From contig JAFGDH010000028.1 in the NCBI GenBank assembly GCA_016932215.1, positions 1 to 33,415 on the forward strand: a DNA stretch of 33,415 nucleotides. The letters are read 5' to 3'. Positions 30,098-33,415 of this stretch are shown in pieces. The notes under the pieces were generated by a model. The model was not told the origin of the DNA. It saw only the letters and a list, made by a program, of their open reading frames with translations, and did not search any database. Source of the DNA: Candidatus Aenigmatarchaeota archaeon. Lineage in GTDB: Archaea > Aenigmatarchaeota > Aenigmatarchaeia > QMZP01 > QMZT01. Position 1 is the first letter of the stretch. The number at the start of each line of letters is the position of its first letter. The translations under genes and the position numbers were made by a program.

Positions 30098-30370
30098 CTA
30101 GTGGGTCACCAATCCGATATCTGCTACCCTTCCCTTTATCGATTTCCCCTGGCTTTTAATTGGTTTCAGCTTGTCGGGCAGATCCTGCACAGTCTTTTCG
30201 TAATGCTCCGTGCAGAGAAACAGAGAGATCAAATCCCTGCTGGTCTCGTTTATCCGGTTGAGCTCGAACAGCACGAGCTTCTTGCTCGGTTTCTTGTCGC
30301 AGTTACCGTAGTTGCATCTTGACCGCATTCTTCTTATCTCGTATTCCGGCAGGACCTCGAGAATGTTCAT
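30098..30370 (-). CDS. Small hypothetical protein with possible CCCH zinc site (90 aa)
   Basis: The frame is open further upstream, but a TATA element (TTTTTAAATC on the minus strand, 30391-30400) lies about 25 bases before ATG 30370, so I start there, probably leaderless. Cys19-x4-Cys24 and Cys53-x2-His56 could bind zinc; in between are basic and Leu/Phe-rich strands. The C-terminus is Lys-rich. I do not recognise the family. It is divergent from the EamA transporter. Confidence 0.6.
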   Translation of the reverse strand: MNILEVLPEYEIRRMRSRCNYGNCDKKPSKKLVLFELNRINETSRDLISLFLCTEHYEKTVQDLPDKLKPIKSQGKSIKGRVADIGLVTH

Positions 30371-30390
30371 GAAAATCGTTTGTAAAGAAG

Positions 30391-30424
30391 ATTTAAAAAG
30401 CGAAACCGGGTCAGGATTTATACG
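30391..30424. promoter_or_regulatory. Back-to-back TATA boxes for two leaderless genes
   Basis: The minus-strand TTTTTAAATC (30391-30400) is about 25 bases from the start of the 90-residue gene. The plus-strand gatttatacg (30415-30424) is about 25 bases from the EamA ATG. Both spacings predict leaderless transcripts. Confidence 0.5.
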
Positions 30425-30444
30425 TGCTTCCACAATAGGATAGT

Positions 30445-31344
30445 ATGAGGGGAATTACATATCTGCTTCTGGGAGGATTCTTCGCCGGGACGCTCGGGGT
30501 CTGGATAAAGCTGCTCGGTCCGGACGTATCGCCCTTCCTTTTGTCCGTTTTGAGGATGTTTTCTGTTGCATTACTGACCTTGTTCCTGATTTTTTTCATG
30601 CGAAAGGTCAGGACGCTCGACCTCACAAAAAGGGAACTCATACTTTTCACGGTTTCCGGGTTCTTCGGGGTCACTCTCAGCGTGTTTTTTTACGTTAACG
30701 CGATGGTACTCGCTCCCGTTTCCAACGTGGTGTTGATACTGTATTTCTACCCCGTTTTCGCCTCGATACTTTCCTGGATATTCCTTAAGGAAAAAACCAA
30801 GCGAATCGAGATAATTGCGATAATAATAGCAATAACGGGAATATGGATAATATACGGTTTCGAGTTCTCCGGCGGCTGTATGCTAGGGAACATGCTTGCC
30901 CTCCTGACGGGTCTTTTCTATGCGTCCTTCATGGTCACCACGAGGTATTTCGAGAACAGGGGCGAGGAATACTGGAAGGTCGTATTTTGGATGTTCCTCA
31001 TAGGAGGGTTGATAGGACTGTTATGGCTTCCATTCGAGAAAACCGTTTTCATAGCTTCCGGCCCGATGCCGTTTTTCCTCGCGGGAGTAATGGTATGCAC
31101 GTTCCTCATGTACCTGTTCTATTCGATGGGTCTGAAGACCGTCCGCGCGCACAACGCCCCGATCATCCTCCTTTTGACCGAGCCGACCACCGCGATCGTT
31201 CTGGCGTGGATAGTCCTTTCGGAAGTCGTCACTTTCCACGTCCTTATCGGAGGGGCGTTACTGATAACAGCGAGTCTCCTGGTGGAGAAGGAAGTAAGGA
31301 AGAAGAAGATCAGGCGTAGAAAAGAAGCGGAAGCAGGGCGATGA
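30445..31344 (+). CDS. EamA/DMT-family membrane transporter
   Basis: 299 residues with about ten hydrophobic segments arranged as two EamA repeats (roughly 1-135 and 145-280), each with the motif-like glycine and proline positions of the drug/metabolite transporter superfamily (LSVFFYVNAMVLAPVSNVVLILYFYPVF and VRAHNAPIILLLTEPTTAIVLAW). The C-terminus is a short Lys/Arg-rich cytoplasmic tail. The substrate is not inferable. The last 35 bases overlap the 3' end of the convergent uppP gene. Confidence 0.88.
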   Translation: MRGITYLLLGGFFAGTLGVWIKLLGPDVSPFLLSVLRMFSVALLTLFLIFFMRKVRTLDLTKRELILFTVSGFFGVTLSVFFYVNAMVLAPVSNVVLILYFYPVFASILSWIFLKEKTKRIEIIAIIIAITGIWIIYGFEFSGGCMLGNMLALLTGLFYASFMVTTRYFENRGEEYWKVVFWMFLIGGLIGLLWLPFEKTVFIASGPMPFFLAGVMVCTFLMYLFYSMGLKTVRAHNAPIILLLTEPTTAIVLAWIVLSEVVTFHVLIGGALLITASLLVEKEVRKKKIRRRKEAEAGR

Positions 31345-32104
31345 TTCCCATTATTATGCAGAACTTCCAGAAGGAGAATTTCCCAGCTATCCTGATCAGG
31401 GCATGAATGGTAAGCATCCCGAGCACGAACGAAAACACGAGACCGGCTATTATCTTATCAATTCCTAATGATGGCAGGCCGTTTATCATTCCGAGTCCAA
31501 TCTCCGCGACAAATATCGCGGGGATGCTCATTAAAAACGAGAGCTTCAACGCTGACGACGAGTTATAGTTCCTGAACAAAAGCGATGACACGGTAATGCC
31601 TGACCTGGATATTCCCGGAATGATGGAAAGCCCCTGAGTAATTCCAAGAAGTATTGTGTCTTTCAGGTTAAGGTTCTTAAGATTCCTTTTCCCCGATCCC
31701 TTCACAGTCCTCTGTATCATGCCGGTGAATATTAGCGCTATCCCGACCAGACCTATGAAGACTTCACCAATGAATGGCGTTGCCTTGAGATACATGTAGA
31801 TCGGGTAGCCTACCAGTCCGGTTATGATGGTTGCGATGATCAGGAAACTGATAACACCGTTTCTTTCCTTATAATTCAGCCTGTAACCGGGTAGCGAACG
31901 GAGAATGGAAAGAACGTCTTTCCTGAAATAGACGATAGCAGCGAGCATCGTTCCCGTATGCAAAAAGATGGAATATGATATGGCGTCACCAGCCGAATAC
32001 CCGAACAACGAGACCATCAGAAGGACGAGGTTGCCCTGGCTGGATATCGGAAGCCATTCGAATATCCCCTGGATAATCCCGAAGAGGACAGCGTCTAGAA
32101 CCAT
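31310..32104 (-). CDS. uppP: Undecaprenyl-diphosphatase-like polyprenyl diphosphatase (UppP/BacA)
   Basis: 264 residues, mostly membrane helices. The two signature loops are present: GIIQGIFEWLPISSQGNLV (variant of EGxxEFLPxSSxGH; the final His is replaced by Asn) and QGLSIIPGISRSGIT, the PGxSRSG motif with active-site Ser and Arg. The family removes a phosphate from C55-PP to recycle the lipid carrier for surface polymers. Archaea would use it on dolichyl or other polyprenyl diphosphates. The altered first motif is common in archaeal members. Confidence 0.9.
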   Translation of the reverse strand: MVLDAVLFGIIQGIFEWLPISSQGNLVLLMVSLFGYSAGDAISYSIFLHTGTMLAAIVYFRKDVLSILRSLPGYRLNYKERNGVISFLIIATIITGLVGYPIYMYLKATPFIGEVFIGLVGIALIFTGMIQRTVKGSGKRNLKNLNLKDTILLGITQGLSIIPGISRSGITVSSLLFRNYNSSSALKLSFLMSIPAIFVAEIGLGMINGLPSLGIDKIIAGLVFSFVLGMLTIHALIRIAGKFSFWKFCIIMGIIALLPLLFYA

Positions 32105-32129
32105 AATGAGTTATTATCCGCGGAATATA

Positions 32130-32957
32130 TTAGTTTTCATTTTCAGATGGTCCGTACAAGGAAACACCTATTTTGAGCCCGGTTTCTCGGAATTTTTCAT
32201 ATACAGACTTGATTATTTTAGGTGCTTTTCCCGCTTTCGGACTTTTTGGATTATATTTGAATTTAACATTCGGAATGAAGATTCCGTTTACTATTTCCCA
32301 TACTTCTCCCTGGTTTTTCGCGTGAAAAATTTCACTGCTCCTGTCAAATCCTTCTTTTGATATTAACTGCCCTGCAATCTGTTTTGCGGCCACATACTCA
32401 GGCCCGTCAACGCAAACTGGAGGTACGTCGTTTTCATAAGTATCGTTTTCCAGAACCCCCTCAGGGAATTTCTGGCTTATGAAACGATAACCTATTTCGC
32501 TTATGAATTCAGAAGCTTGCTCTGGGAATTTTGCTATATAATCTTCCAGTGCCTTTATCCAATCCCTCCGGAAGATATCCATTTCTAAATGCCTGGTGGC
32601 GTGTTCCCCGTGTGTCAGTTCCTCCCCGATAACTTTGGGGAGAATTTTTTCAATATCCTCCCCCGCAACGAAAACTGCATATTCAGAATCACCAAGAATG
32701 CCCCCCAAATAAATGGTTTGGGCTCTCTTTCCACCTGGTCCGAACCCAGAAATATTATCTTCAATTTCTTCTTTTGTGTAATCCCCGTCATTTTCGTGTA
32801 TTTTTCTATATTCCCTCTTCCCCGATTCGGTTCCTATCGAATAGACGGCAAACGAGGAGTCTCCGAGATTAAACAAACTACTCAGATCTGCCCTTATTTC
32901 TCTTGATAAACCTCTCAATGTTTTACTTCTGTAAACGGGCGTGAAATCTATTTTCAT
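32130..32957 (-). CDS. Hypothetical protein with an E/H-rich putative metal site (275 aa)
   Basis: I do not recognise this soluble, acidic protein. The striking segment is GEELTHGEHATRH at about residues 111-123, an ExxH-x2-H-x3-H arrangement that could hold a metal; it is not the HExxH motif of zincin peptidases. The preceding half contains strands such as SSFAVYSIG and SEYAVFVAGED, and the C-terminus is Lys/Pro-rich (KYNPKSPKAGKAPK). It is monocistronic with an AT-rich upstream region. Its codons are more AT-rich than those of the polymerase genes. Confidence 0.55.
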   Translation of the reverse strand: MKIDFTPVYRSKTLRGLSREIRADLSSLFNLGDSSFAVYSIGTESGKREYRKIHENDGDYTKEEIEDNISGFGPGGKRAQTIYLGGILGDSEYAVFVAGEDIEKILPKVIGEELTHGEHATRHLEMDIFRRDWIKALEDYIAKFPEQASEFISEIGYRFISQKFPEGVLENDTYENDVPPVCVDGPEYVAAKQIAGQLISKEGFDRSSEIFHAKNQGEVWEIVNGIFIPNVKFKYNPKSPKAGKAPKIIKSVYEKFRETGLKIGVSLYGPSENEN

Positions 32958-33061
32958 AGTTTAATATTGAATAGATGGCTTATAAATAAATAATTACTTA
33001 TAAGTAGTAATAAATTGTATATTTTTATGGAATTAAATAAAAATAAACGCCCCGGGCAGGA

Positions 33062-33114
33062 TGACCAGCGAAAGTCACGACAAGCGTGACAAACGGAAAT
33101 ATCCGTTATTTGCT
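33062..33114 (-). other. tRNA-Asn intron 3, position 59/60 (T-loop)
   Basis: 53 bases, at the same position as the Asp and Phe introns. The central helix is weaker (TTCA with TGGT, three pairs), with bulges AAA and CAT. Internal hairpins include AACGGA/TCCGTT and GTCACG/CGTGAC. Confidence 0.82.
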
Positions 33115-33136
33115 TTTGAACCTGCGACCTTTCGGT

Positions 33137-33169
33137 GCCTATTGATGAAACCCTTCCGGATTTCAAGGT
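33137..33169 (-). other. tRNA-Asn intron 2, canonical 37/38
   Basis: 33 bases. The bulge-helix-bulge has exon strand CTGT with intron strand ATAG (one G-U), bulges TAA and GCA, and the anticodon stem outside. An internal TGAAA/TTTCA hairpin is present. Confidence 0.85.
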
Positions 33170-33185
33170 TAACAGCCGAGCGCTC

Positions 33186-33225
33186 TTTGGCGGCTGAAAC
33201 ATGCGGAGCATGTTTCGTTCGAAAC
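33186..33225 (-). other. tRNA-Asn intron 1 (D-loop)
   Basis: About 38-40 bases. Central helix GCGG (exon) with CCGC (intron), 5' bulge TAG, and CAAA before the D-stem. Strict bulge rules would leave two extra As in the D-loop (intron 33188-33225); the shown limits give the usual AGCGGTA loop. Internal GAAACATG/CATGTTTC hairpin. Confidence 0.8.
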
Positions 33226-33293
33226 TACCGCTGAGCTACCGGGGCATAGTCATAATTATACTACAATAATTTAAATAAATAGATATCCGGATA

Positions 33294-33356
33294 TCAGCTC
33301 AAAAAGTCCTTCTCCTTCAGCTTCTTCGGAAGGTAGTTCTCGGAGATTAACTTGAT
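33294..33356 (-). other. Possible C-terminal gene remnant upstream of tRNA-Asn
   Basis: A 20-codon minus-strand frame bounded by stops reads ISENYLPKKLKEKDFLS near its end, which looks like a genuine protein C-terminus, but there is no start codon and a stop lies directly before it. It could be a degraded gene end or chance. A second short frame with an ATG overlaps it. The rest of the right edge (33357-33415) is AT-rich with no visible gene. Confidence 0.3.
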
Positions 33357-33415
33357 TCATATATATAAAAACCCCATTAAAATCTTATATATAAAATAAT
33401 TAAAAATAAAATATG

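Larger units (their letters stand above)
33048..33245 (-). tRNA. tRNA-Asn (GTT) interrupted by three introns
   Basis: On the minus strand, splicing three introns leaves acceptor GCCCCGG with CCGGGGC, D-arm GCTC-AGCGGTA-GAGC, anticodon arm CTCGG-CTGTTAA-CCGAA (GTT at 33171-33173; one C-A mismatch at 27-43), variable AGGTC, T-arm GCAGG-TTCAAAT-CCTGC, discriminator G73. A TATA element (TTTATTTAAATTATTG) lies about 28 bases upstream. The exact D-loop join is uncertain by two bases. Confidence 0.9.

Noticed and set aside
1-33415. CRISPR arrays, insertion sequences, integrases or restriction-modification genes
   Set aside because: No regularly spaced repeats, transposase-like proteins or terminal inverted repeats were seen.

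Overview
The window is archaeal. It carries a split RNA polymerase (RpoH, RpoB'', RpoB', RpoA', RpoA''), TFB, aIF5A, Trm1, ribosomal proteins L6 and L32e, and an archaeal-type isoprenoid pathway. TATA boxes lie about 25 bases upstream of many starts, often with no room for a leader. Several features suggest a small-genome or early-branching lineage, possibly DPANN: a 5S rRNA gene away from any 16S/23S, L6-L32e detached from the rest of the spc operon, and tRNA genes full of introns. The taxonomic placement is inference only.

Layout. 1-2.3 kb: a small Cys-containing ORF, a 5S rRNA with a hairpin/T-run terminator, a UbiA prenyltransferase, a dUTPase-like protein, and tandem tRNA-Asp and tRNA-Lys. 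2.57-10.87 kb: rpoH-rpoB2-rpoB1-rpoA1-rpoA2 with overlapping stops and starts, then rpl6-rpl32e. 10.9-12.5 kb: two zinc-ribbon proteins, an Ogt-type DNA repair protein and a membrane protein. 12.5-21.2 kb: the isoprenoid region, read leftwards: ubiD-acnX(L)-acnX(S)-ubiX-Nudix-ipk-HAD, then fni behind its own promoter; mevalonate kinase is just beyond, past an unrelated methyltransferase. 21.2-24.6 kb: a RibL-like nucleotidyltransferase, a 13-residue Lys-rich ORF, a 57-residue zinc ribbon, a GC-rich hairpin-filled gap that may encode a structured RNA, agmatinase, a MazG-like protein, a NadD-like protein and aIF5A. 24.7-33.4 kb: TFB, Trm1, an HPrK/PEPCK-superfamily protein, an aspartate-type aminotransferase, tRNA-Phe, a small hypothetical gene, an EamA transporter, UppP, a hypothetical protein with a Glu/His cluster, and tRNA-Asn.

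How the genes work together. Mevalonate kinase, the two AcnX subunits (phosphomevalonate dehydratase), the UbiD-type decarboxylase with its UbiX cofactor synthase, isopentenyl phosphate kinase and type 2 IPP isomerase together form the modified archaeal mevalonate route via trans-anhydromevalonate 5-phosphate, from mevalonate to IPP/DMAPP. The UbiA protein and UppP act on polyprenyl products.

Most notable observation: all four tRNA genes are interrupted. I reconstruct eight introns (Asp 1, Lys 3, Phe 1, Asn 3). Three lie at the same T-loop position (59/60), two in D-loops, two at 37/38 and one inside the anticodon stem. Most have a recognisable bulge-helix-bulge. Other leads are a dispersed 43-base hairpin repeat at 3' ends of genes, a HAD phosphatase split by a one-base frame change, and a Nudix gene coupled to ubiX that could supply dimethylallyl monophosphate.
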